Below, in pieces: positions 1 to 5,910 of a stretch of 6,860 nt of DNA. Numbering within the stretch: the first letter of the stretch is position 1; each line of letters opens with the position of its first letter. The notes below the pieces were generated by a model. The model was given only the letters and a program-made list of their open reading frames with translations. It did no database searches and had not been told where the DNA came from. This DNA is from an uncultured Oscillospiraceae bacterium. GTDB taxonomy: Bacteria > Bacillota > Clostridia > Oscillospirales > Acutalibacteraceae. The stretch is from the NCBI GenBank assembly GCA_900552925.1, contig USBH01000090.1, forward strand, positions 1 through 6,860. Reading direction: 5' to 3'. The translations under genes were made by a program, and so were the position numbers.

Positions 1-2
1 CA

Positions 3-662
3 ACGCGGGACGGCGAGACGCTGCTCGCGCCGTTCGCCGCGGAGCCGATCCGGCTGAACGACGATTTTGCCGCGCAGTTTTGCAACCGCACGGTCTACGG
101 CGGGATGATCCAGAAGCTCACGGCGTCGTCCGCTATCTGGAAGGAGATCGAGCCGGAGGATTATTACCGGCGCGAGGAGCTTGCGGTCGGCAACGCGATC
201 GCGACGGCGGAGGGCGCGGTCGCCGCGGCGGTCCGCGAGTACCCGGGCACGATCAACGGCGCTTCGTGCCTCGTCACGGGCCTCGGCCGCATCGGGAAAA
301 ACCTGACGCTGCTCCTGCACGCGATGGGCGCGCATGTTTTCGTCGCGGCGCGGAAGAAGAGCGACCTGATGTTTGCGCGCGCGCTCGGCGCCGAGCCGCT
401 CACGTACCGCGAGATCACGCGCCGGTTCGACATCATTTTCAACACGGTGCCCGCGCGGGTCATCGGCGCGCCCGTGCTCGCCCAGCAGGACGCGGATACG
501 CTGATTCTGGAGCTCGCCTCCGCGCCGGGCGGCATAGACCGGGAGAGCGCCGCGCGGCTGCAGGTCCGCGTCGTCGAGGCGCTGTCGCTGCCCGGCCGCG
601 TCGCGCCGAAAACAGCGGCGGAATACATCAAGGAAGCCGTTTACAATATGCTTGAGGAGTAG
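3..662 (+). CDS. dpaA: Dipicolinate synthase subunit A, 5'-truncated by window edge
   Basis: This is the C-terminal 219 residues of the NAD(P)-dependent subunit of dipicolinate synthase (DpaA/SpoVFA). With DpaB it converts a dihydrodipicolinate-pathway intermediate to dipicolinic acid in the mother cell during sporulation. The frame is open to the left edge, so the start lies outside; the family is about 290-300 residues, so roughly 75 are missing. The visible part holds a Rossmann nucleotide-binding loop, GLGRIG, encoded at 279-296, preceded by the family's TAEGAV segment. The sequence AARKKSDL follows about 20 residues later, where Arg/Lys commonly contact the cofactor. The family signatures LASAPGGID and LPGRVAPKTAAEYI lie near the C-terminus. 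It ends with TAG at 660-662, and the dpaB ribosome-binding site lies inside its last codons, so the two are almost certainly cotranscribed. The promoter, expected to be a late mother-cell type, is not in the window. Confidence 0.93.
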   Translation, partial: TRDGETLLAPFAAEPIRLNDDFAAQFCNRTVYGGMIQKLTASSAIWKEIEPEDYYRREELAVGNAIATAEGAVAAAVREYPGTINGASCLVTGLGRIGKNLTLLLHAMGAHVFVAARKKSDLMFARALGAEPLTYREITRRFDIIFNTVPARVIGAPVLAQQDADTLILELASAPGGIDRESAARLQVRVVEALSLPGRVAPKTAAEYIKEAVYNMLEE

Positions 663-672
663 TGATCGCGTG

Positions 673-1236
673 ATGCGTACCATTGCATTTGCCCTGTGCG
701 GTTCCTTCTGCACGTTCGAAAACGCGCTGAAGCAGCTCGCACGGTTGAGAGAGACGTATGAAATCCTGCCGGTGATGAGCGAAACGGCTTACAATACGGA
801 CACACGCTTCGGCACGGCGGAGAGCTTCCGCCGCCGCATCCGCGAGATCTGCGGGCGGGAGATCATCCACACGATTGCCGGGGCGGAGCCGATCGGCCCG
901 AAGCATCTGGCGGACGCGCTGGTCGTCATGCCGTGCACCGGGAACACCGCGGCGAAAATCGCGAACGCCGTGACGGACACGAGCGTCACGATGGCGGTCA
1001 AGTCCGGTCTGCGCATCAAGATGCCGGTCGTCCTCGCGCTGGCGTCGAACGACGCGCTCGGCGCCTCCTGCCGGAACATCGGCACGCTTCTGAACACAAA
1101 GCACATCTTTTTTACGCCCCTCGGGCAGGACGACCCTGAGAAAAAGCCGAATTCGCTCGTCGCGCATTTCGAGCTGCTGCCCGAGACGCTCGAGGCCTCG
1201 TTCCGCGGCGAACAGCTGCAGCCCGTGCTGCGCTGA
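673..1236 (+). CDS. dpaB: Dipicolinate synthase subunit B (flavoprotein family)
   Basis: This is the second subunit of dipicolinate synthase (DpaB/SpoVFB), about 187 residues; the B. subtilis protein is about 200. It belongs to the flavoprotein fold family (Pfam Flavoprotein). The evidence is the N-terminal IAFALCGSFCTFE with its G-S-x-C-T-F/Y-E motif, the central MPCTGNTAAKIANAVTD, and the C-terminal half with LALASNDALG, NIGTLLNTKHIFFTPLGQDDP and KPNSLVAHF, all typical of DpaB. ATG 673 is chosen because the conserved core begins at once. GTG 670 is an equally possible start and sits closer (10 nt) to the GAGGAG at 654-659. The in-frame TTG at 652 lies inside dpaA, upstream of that ribosome-binding site, and is unlikely. 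Start uncertainty is therefore one codon. In B. subtilis this operon continues into asd, dapG and dapA; here it stops after dpaB, with a terminator over the final codons. Confidence 0.93.
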   Translation: MRTIAFALCGSFCTFENALKQLARLRETYEILPVMSETAYNTDTRFGTAESFRRRIREICGREIIHTIAGAEPIGPKHLADALVVMPCTGNTAAKIANAVTDTSVTMAVKSGLRIKMPVVLALASNDALGASCRNIGTLLNTKHIFFTPLGQDDPEKKPNSLVAHFELLPETLEASFRGEQLQPVLR

Positions 1237-1244
1237 GATTTTTT
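1213..1244 (+). terminator. Intrinsic terminator overlapping the 3' end of dpaB
   Basis: CAGC (1213-1216), a bulged T at 1217, then GCAGC (1218-1222) pair across a CCGT tetraloop with GCTGC (1227-1231) and GCTG (1232-1235). This gives a 9-bp stem with one bulge. After AGA comes a run of six T at 1239-1244. The stem is made entirely of dpaB codons and ends in the TGA stop. It would close the dpaAB transcript just before the next promoter. The bulge and 3-nt gap make it moderate rather than strong. Confidence 0.5.
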
Positions 1245-1245
1245 G

Positions 1246-1274
1246 TTGAATTCAGGGGAGGCGTGTGCTATACT
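1246..1274 (+). promoter_or_regulatory. Sigma-A promoter for the zinc-ribbon gene and metY
   Basis: TTGAAT (1246-1251) is separated by exactly 17 nt from TATACT (1269-1274), and TGC directly before the -10 makes it an extended -10 promoter. The T-run of the preceding terminator lies just upstream of the -35. Transcription would begin near 1281, leaving a leader of about 32 nt before the ATG at 1313, too short for a riboswitch. The match is good and the position, just after one gene and before the next, is right. Confidence 0.72.
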
Positions 1275-1300
1275 ATGCCTATACCGGCTCAGGCCGTTAT

Positions 1301-1307
1301 AGGGAGG
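1301..1307 (+). promoter_or_regulatory. Ribosome-binding site that fixes the zinc-ribbon protein start
   Basis: AGGGAGG lies 5 nt before ATG 1313. An in-frame GTG at 1265 would lengthen the protein by 16 residues, but that codon overlaps the -10 region and lies upstream of the predicted transcript start. ATG 1313 is therefore the start. Confidence 0.75.
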
Positions 1308-1312
1308 CGAAC

Positions 1313-1777
1313 ATGCTCTACTGCACAAAATGCCGGACGATCTGCGAGGATTCCACCCGCGCCTGTCCGAACTGCCGGCGCAGCCGCTCGCTGCGGCCCG
1401 CAAAGGCGGAGGACGAGGTCTTTTTCATGAAGGTCCATGAGGGCGAAGCCGCGGAGCTTTCGGAAATCTTTGAATCGCGCGCGATCCGGCACCGCACCGA
1501 GCCGGTGAAGGCCGGTTTTTCCACAAGCGTCTACGACCCGGAATTCCTGCCGACCGACCGGAACATCTATGTGGAGTATCAGGATCTCGAGCGCGCCAAC
1601 GAAGCGGCGGCCGAGGGGCTTGAGGAGCCCGCGCCCCCGGAGGAAGAGGACGAAATGCCCAAGGGAAAGCGCATGCTGATCCAGAGCGTTTCGATCATTG
1701 CGTTTATGATTATCGTGATGCTCGTCGTTCTCGCAACGGATCAGATCGCGGCGTTCCTGAAATCGCTCTTTATGTAA
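1313..1777 (+). CDS. Small zinc-ribbon membrane protein, possible DUF2007-like middle
   Basis: This is a 154-residue protein of unknown function. Residues 4-21 form a zinc ribbon with two CxxC pairs (C4, C7, C18, C21; 10 residues between pairs). Residues 36-100 (FFMKVHEGEAAELSEIFESRAI onward, ending NIYVEYQDLERANEAAAE) resemble the DUF2007-type 'putative signal transducing protein' fold, in which a short alpha/beta unit starts with a phrase about an intermediate chain of residues; this assignment rests on pattern only. An acidic, proline-rich linker (102-114) and a basic KGKR (117-120) precede one transmembrane helix at about 122-141, placing the zinc ribbon in the cytoplasm. It has its own promoter and ribosome-binding site, and lies 37 nt before metY with no terminator between them, so the two are probably cotranscribed. 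A link to sulfur metabolism is suggested only by this neighbour. There is no evidence of an enzyme active site. Confidence 0.85.
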   Translation: MLYCTKCRTICEDSTRACPNCRRSRSLRPAKAEDEVFFMKVHEGEAAELSEIFESRAIRHRTEPVKAGFSTSVYDPEFLPTDRNIYVEYQDLERANEAAAEGLEEPAPPEEEDEMPKGKRMLIQSVSIIAFMIIVMLVVLATDQIAAFLKSLFM

Positions 1778-1814
1778 AAACGCATGCATTCGCATGGAAT
1801 GGAGGCTATAAAAA

Positions 1815-3095
1815 ATGAAGAAGTATAAACCCGATACGACCTGCATCCACGCGGGCTATACGCCGGGCAACGGCGAGCCGCGCGTTGTGCCGATCGTGCA
1901 GAGCACGACGTACACCTATGAAAGCTCCAAGGAGATGGGCGACCTGTTCGACCTGAAGGCCGACGGCTTTTTCTATACGCGCCTCGGCAACCCGACGCTC
2001 GACGCGGTGGAGAAGAAGCTCGCGGCGCTTGAGGGCGGCGTCGGCGCGATGATCACCTCCTCCGGCCAGGCGGCTTCGCTGATGGCGATCCTGAACATCT
2101 GCCGGGCGGGCGGCCATGTGGTCTGCTCCAGCGCGATCTACGGCGGCACCTTCAACCTGTTCTACAAGACGATGAAGGAAATGGGCATCGATTTCACCTT
2201 CGTCTCGCCGACCTCTACGGCGGACGAGCTGCGCGCGGCCTTCCGCGAGAACACGCGCTGCGTGTTTGCGGAGACGCTTGCGAATCCCTCGCTCGTCGTG
2301 ACGGACCTCGAGCTGTTCGCGCAGATCGCCCACGAGCACGGCGTGCCGATCATTGTGGACAACACCTTCCCGACGCCGATCAACTGCCGTCCGTTCGAGT
2401 TCGGCGTCGACATCGTCGTCCATTCCACGACGAAGTATCTGGACGGCCATGCCGTGCAGGTCGGCGGCGCCATCGTGGACAGCGGCAACTTCAACTGGGA
2501 CAACGGCAAGTTCCCGGAGCTGACCGAGCCGGACGAGTCGTACCACGGCGTCATCTACACGAAGCAGTTCGGCAAGGCAGCCTATATCGCCAAGGCGCGC
2601 TGCCACCTGATGCGCGACCTAGGCGCGCAGGCCGCGCCGATGAACGCGTTCCTGCTGAACCTCGGCATGGAGACGCTCGCGCTGCGCATGGAGCGCCACT
2701 GCGCGAACGCGCTGGCCGTCGCGAAATTCCTTGAGGCGGACGAGCGCGTCGCCTGGGTCAACTACCCCGGTCTGGAGAGCAGCCCGTACTATGCGCTTGC
2801 GCAGAAGTATATGCCGAACGGCACCTGCGGCGTCGTTTCCTTCGGCATCAAGGGCGGCCGCGAGGCGGCTACGAAGTTTATGGACAGCCTGGAGATGGCT
2901 TCGGTCGTCACGCACGTGGCGGATCTGCGCACCTGCGTGCTGCATCCCGCCAGCACGACGCACCGCCAGCTTTCCGACCAGCAGCTCAAGGAGGCCGGCG
3001 TCGGCGCCGACCTGATCCGCTTCTCCGTCGGCATCGAGAACATCGAGGACATCCTCGCCGACGTGCAGCAGGCGCTGGAAAAGGCCGTGCAGTAA
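1815..3095 (+). CDS. metY: O-acetylhomoserine sulfhydrylase (PLP-dependent, Cys/Met metabolism)
   Basis: This is a 426-residue cytoplasmic enzyme of the Cys/Met-metabolism PLP family. It probably joins sulfide to O-acetylhomoserine to give homocysteine. K207 in HSTTKY is the PLP-binding lysine, and D182 in VDNTF pairs with the pyridine nitrogen. SSGQ (82-85) and Y54/R56 in YTRLGNPT bind phosphate. Y109 in IYGGT stacks on the ring, and R372 in DLRTCVLHPASTTH binds the substrate carboxylate. Length and the insert GNFNWDNGKFPELTEPDESYHG (about 224-245) are typical of MetY rather than shorter cystathionine synthases. G111 replaces the cysteine that methionine gamma-lyases carry after Tyr-Gly, which argues against a lyase. 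The start is supported by GGAGG at 1801-1805, 9 nt before the ATG. No SAM riboswitch or T-box is present upstream. Exact substrate (acetyl versus succinyl homoserine) cannot be settled by sequence alone. Confidence 0.93.
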   Translation: MKKYKPDTTCIHAGYTPGNGEPRVVPIVQSTTYTYESSKEMGDLFDLKADGFFYTRLGNPTLDAVEKKLAALEGGVGAMITSSGQAASLMAILNICRAGGHVVCSSAIYGGTFNLFYKTMKEMGIDFTFVSPTSTADELRAAFRENTRCVFAETLANPSLVVTDLELFAQIAHEHGVPIIVDNTFPTPINCRPFEFGVDIVVHSTTKYLDGHAVQVGGAIVDSGNFNWDNGKFPELTEPDESYHGVIYTKQFGKAAYIAKARCHLMRDLGAQAAPMNAFLLNLGMETLALRMERHCANALAVAKFLEADERVAWVNYPGLESSPYYALAQKYMPNGTCGVVSFGIKGGREAATKFMDSLEMASVVTHVADLRTCVLHPASTTHRQLSDQQLKEAGVGADLIRFSVGIENIEDILADVQQALEKAVQ

Positions 3096-3135
3096 GACGC
3101 ACAGCCGCCCGGCGAAGCGCGGCGCATCAATTCGG

Positions 3136-3180
3136 GAACAGCCGCAGGGTCATGCACCGCTGCGGCTGTTCTTGCATTTT
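3136..3180 (+). terminator. Intrinsic terminator after metY
   Basis: GAACAGCCGCAG (3136-3147) and CTGCGGCTGTTC (3160-3171) form a perfect 12-bp stem over a 12-nt loop, in which GGT and ACC can add further pairs. The tail TTGCATTTT follows at once. It lies 40 nt after the metY stop. The tail is interrupted by GCA but the stem is strong. Confidence 0.8.
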
Positions 3181-3200
3181 GTCCGGCGCTGTGGTAACAT
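3172..3200 (+). promoter_or_regulatory. Sigma-A promoter for the SdpI-like gene, fused to the metY terminator tail
   Basis: TTGCAT (3172-3177) lies 17 nt from TAACAT (3195-3200), with TGG just before the -10 (extended -10). The -35 is itself the tail of the preceding terminator. A start near 3207 would give a leader of about 40 nt. It does not look like a sigma-W (ECF) promoter, the type known to drive B. subtilis yfhL. Confidence 0.55.
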
Positions 3201-3247
3201 AAAGCTGAACAGACCGGCAAACGAAGCGGTGGGAGAGTGAAGAGCAC

Positions 3248-3571
3248 ATGGCACATTTTCTGGTGTTTTTGCTTTATGCGGTTTATGCGCTTGTTTTGGG
3301 GATTCTAGCCGTTGTTTTAAAGAGGAAGCACACGCAATTTCCTGACTTTCGCGTGGGATACCACAACAAAAAGGCCATGGAAAGCAAAGAGAAGTGGGAC
3401 CGTGTAAACGCGATTGCGGGGAGCTTGTGCGCCGTGTTTGCCGTCGCCGCCCTGATTGCTTATTTCATCCTGTATTTGCAGAACGCCAACATAAGCACAA
3501 TGATTATCGCGTACTTTGTATACTGTGCGGTCACAATACCGGCCGTTTTGATTCTGCCGACGCGGTTATAA
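3248..3571 (+). CDS. SdpI/YfhL-family small membrane protein
   Basis: This 107-residue integral membrane protein has three predicted helices: about 3-24, 55-77 and 82-103. The loop after helix 1 carries the SdpI/YfhL signature: FRVGYHNKKAMESKEKWDRV followed by NAIAG, with G37-Y38, the KxxMxSxxxW core ending at W50, N54 and G58. The positively charged loop (25-52) should face the cytoplasm. The length fits YfhL (about 110) rather than six-helix SdpI (about 207). SdpI protects B. subtilis against the SDP cannibalism toxin and signals to its repressor; whether this homologue gives immunity to anything is unknown, and no toxin gene is visible here. The ribosome-binding site is weak: GGGAG at 3231-3235 is 12 nt from the ATG. 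GC content is about 47%, well below the neighbours, suggesting separate ancestry. It has its own promoter and ends at the tandem repeat and shared terminator. Confidence 0.82.
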   Translation: MAHFLVFLLYAVYALVLGILAVVLKRKHTQFPDFRVGYHNKKAMESKEKWDRVNAIAGSLCAVFAVAALIAYFILYLQNANISTMIIAYFVYCAVTIPAVLILPTRL

Positions 3572-3600
3572 AAAATAGTTGTATTAAAAAATAGTTGTAT
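3569..3600. repeat. Perfect 16-bp tandem duplication covering the SdpI-like stop codon
   Basis: TAAAAAATAGTTGTAT occurs twice with no gap and no mismatch (3569-3584 and 3585-3600). The first TAA is the stop codon of the SdpI-like gene. On the - strand each copy supplies a T6 tract downstream of the shared hairpin. It looks like a recent slippage or duplication event; no function is evident. Confidence 0.9.
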
Positions 3601-3604
3601 AAGA

Positions 3605-3644
3605 AAAGCGCGCCCATATGGTAAATTCCGTATGGGCGCGCTTT
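3605..3644. terminator. Bidirectional intrinsic terminator between convergent units
   Basis: AAAGCGCGCCCATA (3605-3618) pairs perfectly with TATGGGCGCGCTTT (3631-3644). A T-G wobble and two G-C pairs (3619-3621 with 3628-3630) extend the stem to 17 bp, closing a 6-nt loop TAAATT. It starts 33 nt after the SdpI-like stop (+) and 19 nt past the kinase stop (-). The T-rich tail is better in the - direction (CTTTTCTTATAC), so it mainly serves the two-component operon. Confidence 0.88.
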
Positions 3645-3663
3645 GCAAAAAGACGCTGTATGT

Positions 3664-5910
3664 CTATTCGGGTTCGTTTTCAGAATCGACAGCGCGATTT
3701 GTCTGTGCGCTTTCATTCGCGCCGGCGGCGTCTTCCTTGGAGTCCCCTGAGGAATCTGTAGTGCCCATGCCGGCAGCAGAGCGCGGCGCGGCTGGCTCCG
3801 GCGGGGAGACGAGCGGCAGGATGATCGCGACGGTGAACAGGTCGCCCTGCACGGATACCGTGCAGGTGCCGCCGCAGGCTTCGGTGAAGCTCTTCGCGAT
3901 CGAAAGCCCGAGCCCGCTGCCGGAGGTGGAGCGGCTGTCGTCGCCGCGCACAAAGCGACCGGTCAGCGCCTCGCCGTCCTTGCCGAGCTCGTACTTCGAG
4001 ATGTTCTGCATCGTGACGCAGGCCTTGCCGTCGTGCTGCGTCAGCGTGACGTAGACGCGCGAGCCGTCGAGCGCATACTGCGCCGCGTTTTTGATCAGGT
4101 TCTGGAACACGCGGTACATCTTCTGGCCGTCCACATGCACGGGGAACGGCGCCTCGGGGATCTGCACGCGCCACTGCAGCGGGCTTTGCTGCATCAGCTC
4201 GTCCATGTCGGCGAGCGTCTGCCGCAGCAGCTTGTCGAGGCTCAGGTATTCCGGCTCCAGCGAGATGTTGCCGGTCGCCGCCTTCGAGACGTCGAAAATA
4301 TCCTGAATCATGTGGCGCAGCCGCTCGGACTTCTGCGAGATGATCTCGATGTAATCCATGACGTGCGGCGGCAGGTCCGGCTCGGCCTTCAAAAGTTCCA
4401 CATAGCTGATGATCGAGGTCAGCGGCGTCTTGATGTCGTGGGAGACGTTCGTGATGAGCTCCACCTTCGTGCGCTCGGACTTGATGCCCTCCTCCACGGC
4501 GATCTTGATGCCGTCGCGGATCATGTTGAGCTGCATCGCCGAGCCGTACAGCGGCGAGGTGGCCGGCAGCGTGTTGACGGCGTTCAAATCGCCGTTGTAC
4601 ATCTTTTCGATCTGGTCCATCAGGATGCCGTAATCCCGCAGGTCGTCGCGCAGCGCGGTCGCGAACCAGAGCAGCGTGCCGAGCCCGGCGATCGCGAGGG
4701 CCGTGTAAAACGCCGGCAGCCATTCCGCAAAGGGGTCGCGGTTTCTGGCGAAGAGCGTCACGGTCACGGCGGCGATGCCGAGCCCGACGAGGACGCCGGC
4801 GGTCGCGAGGTATTTGCGGTATTCGATCTGCTCAAAGTGCTTGCCGTGCTTGTTCGCGAGCACGAATTTCAGAATCGAATGGATGATGTTGTGCCGGTAG
4901 ATGCGCCGGTTGTGCGAGATGTCGATGCCGAGCAGGTAGAACATGAAGAACGCGGCGCACAGCGCGACGATGATCGCGAAGCCGTCCCCACTGAACAGCG
5001 ACAGAATCATGGCGCTCCAGACCAGCATAGCGACGACCTTGATCTCGAACCAGATCCACTTGAGGCCGTGCGCGAGATACGTTTCAAAGAGCTTGCGGTC
5101 GCGGCGGAACAGAAACGCGAGGATCAGGATCAGAATGAACAGCGCGGTTGCCGTGACGATCAGCACGAGCTGAAAACGAAGCTGGTTGGCGTACGTCTGC
5201 GCGCTGCTGACGATCTCGTTCGAGGCATAGAACGATTCGGGCTTCGCGCGCACGGCGAACGAAATATCCGGCGGTTTTTTCTGGCTGCGCAAGGCTTCCA
5301 GCGTATAACCCAGCGTGTCCGTGTAGTAGGCGCCGGGCTCGTCGCTGCGGAATACGCACTGCAGCGACCCGCCCTCCTGCTGGTGGAAGATCTCCACAAC
5401 GCCGCCGCGGCACTGGAACAGGTAGTTGAAGCCCTCGGGCAGCGTGGTCGGGTCCCAGTTCGTGTCGTTCGTCACGGTCTTTCCGGCGGGATCCGCGCTG
5501 TAGTCGGTGACCGCGTAGAGGTTGTCCTTGGAGATGCTTTCCACATAGACGGTCGCGACCGAAGCAGTGGCGTCGCCGTCGGAAACGAAGTACCGGACGC
5601 CGCGGTCGACCTGGACGGTCTGCTCGCTTTCCTCATTCGAGGCGGACGTCTCGCCGCTCTGCGTGCTGTAGTAGAGGCGCTCGAAAAAGCTCGAGGCGTT
5701 TTCCTTGTAGACGTCCAGCTCGCGCAGCTCGCCGCGCATCACCTGCCCGTAGGTGGTGGCGGACTGGCTCAGCCGGTCGAGGATCTCGCCGCCGTACGTG
5801 GAAAAGACGGAGAGGCCGTAAATCGCGGTGAAAATCAGCGAGAAAACGACGAGCATGAAGCAGAACCAGGCGAATACGCCGCGGGCCAGGTTAGTGCTTT
5901 TCGATTTCAT
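3664..5910 (-). CDS. Six-helix membrane sensor histidine kinase
   Basis: This is a 748-residue sensor kinase, the partner of the response regulator upstream. Predicted layout: helix 1 at 11-33; an extracytoplasmic domain at about 36-245 with just two cysteines (C167, C185) that could form a disulfide; then helices at about 246-268, 288-306, 309-328, 367-386 and 397-420. A linker follows, then the HisKA domain with the H box NVSHDIKTPLT (phospho-acceptor H491) and the ATPase domain. The N box (FQNLIKNAAQYA, N604/N608), F box (GRFVRGDDS, 651-659) and G2 box (GSGLGLSIAK, 664-673) are intact. The G1 box is not recognisable: MQNISKYEL (634-642) stands where DxGxG is expected, as in a set of Firmicutes kinases with 'NIS' at this site. 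The tail at 702-748 is acidic and low-complexity. The start ATG lies inside the regulator gene; the upstream GGGGG is a poor ribosome-binding site, so translational coupling is likely. The ligand is unknown. Confidence 0.92.
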   Translation of the reverse strand: MKSKSTNLARGVFAWFCFMLVVFSLIFTAIYGLSVFSTYGGEILDRLSQSATTYGQVMRGELRELDVYKENASSFFERLYYSTQSGETSASNEESEQTVQVDRGVRYFVSDGDATASVATVYVESISKDNLYAVTDYSADPAGKTVTNDTNWDPTTLPEGFNYLFQCRGGVVEIFHQQEGGSLQCVFRSDEPGAYYTDTLGYTLEALRSQKKPPDISFAVRAKPESFYASNEIVSSAQTYANQLRFQLVLIVTATALFILILILAFLFRRDRKLFETYLAHGLKWIWFEIKVVAMLVWSAMILSLFSGDGFAIIVALCAAFFMFYLLGIDISHNRRIYRHNIIHSILKFVLANKHGKHFEQIEYRKYLATAGVLVGLGIAAVTVTLFARNRDPFAEWLPAFYTALAIAGLGTLLWFATALRDDLRDYGILMDQIEKMYNGDLNAVNTLPATSPLYGSAMQLNMIRDGIKIAVEEGIKSERTKVELITNVSHDIKTPLTSIISYVELLKAEPDLPPHVMDYIEIISQKSERLRHMIQDIFDVSKAATGNISLEPEYLSLDKLLRQTLADMDELMQQSPLQWRVQIPEAPFPVHVDGQKMYRVFQNLIKNAAQYALDGSRVYVTLTQHDGKACVTMQNISKYELGKDGEALTGRFVRGDDSRSTSGSGLGLSIAKSFTEACGGTCTVSVQGDLFTVAIILPLVSPPEPAAPRSAAGMGTTDSSGDSKEDAAGANESAQTNRAVDSENEPE

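Noticed and set aside
652..672. TTG 652 as the dpaB start
   Set aside because: It lies upstream of the GAGGAG ribosome-binding site, and the conserved dpaB core begins just after ATG 673.
1265..1312. GTG 1265 as the start of the zinc-ribbon protein
   Set aside because: It overlaps the -10 element, lies before the predicted transcript start, and a strong ribosome-binding site precedes ATG 1313.
1281..1312. SAM riboswitch or T-box controlling the metY unit
   Set aside because: The leader is only about 32 nt and shows no matching motifs.
1778..1814. CGCATGCATTCGCATGG as a terminator or operator between the zinc-ribbon gene and metY
   Set aside because: Only a short self-complementary GCATGC and an imperfect repeat; no stable stem and no T-tail.
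1806..2606. A 266-codon open frame on the - strand opposite metY
   Set aside because: Antisense shadow of a well-conserved PLP enzyme; no ribosome-binding site or recognisable domain.
3105..3125. GC-rich partly self-complementary stretch after metY
   Set aside because: Stem is short and imperfect with no T-tract; the terminator just downstream explains the end of the unit.
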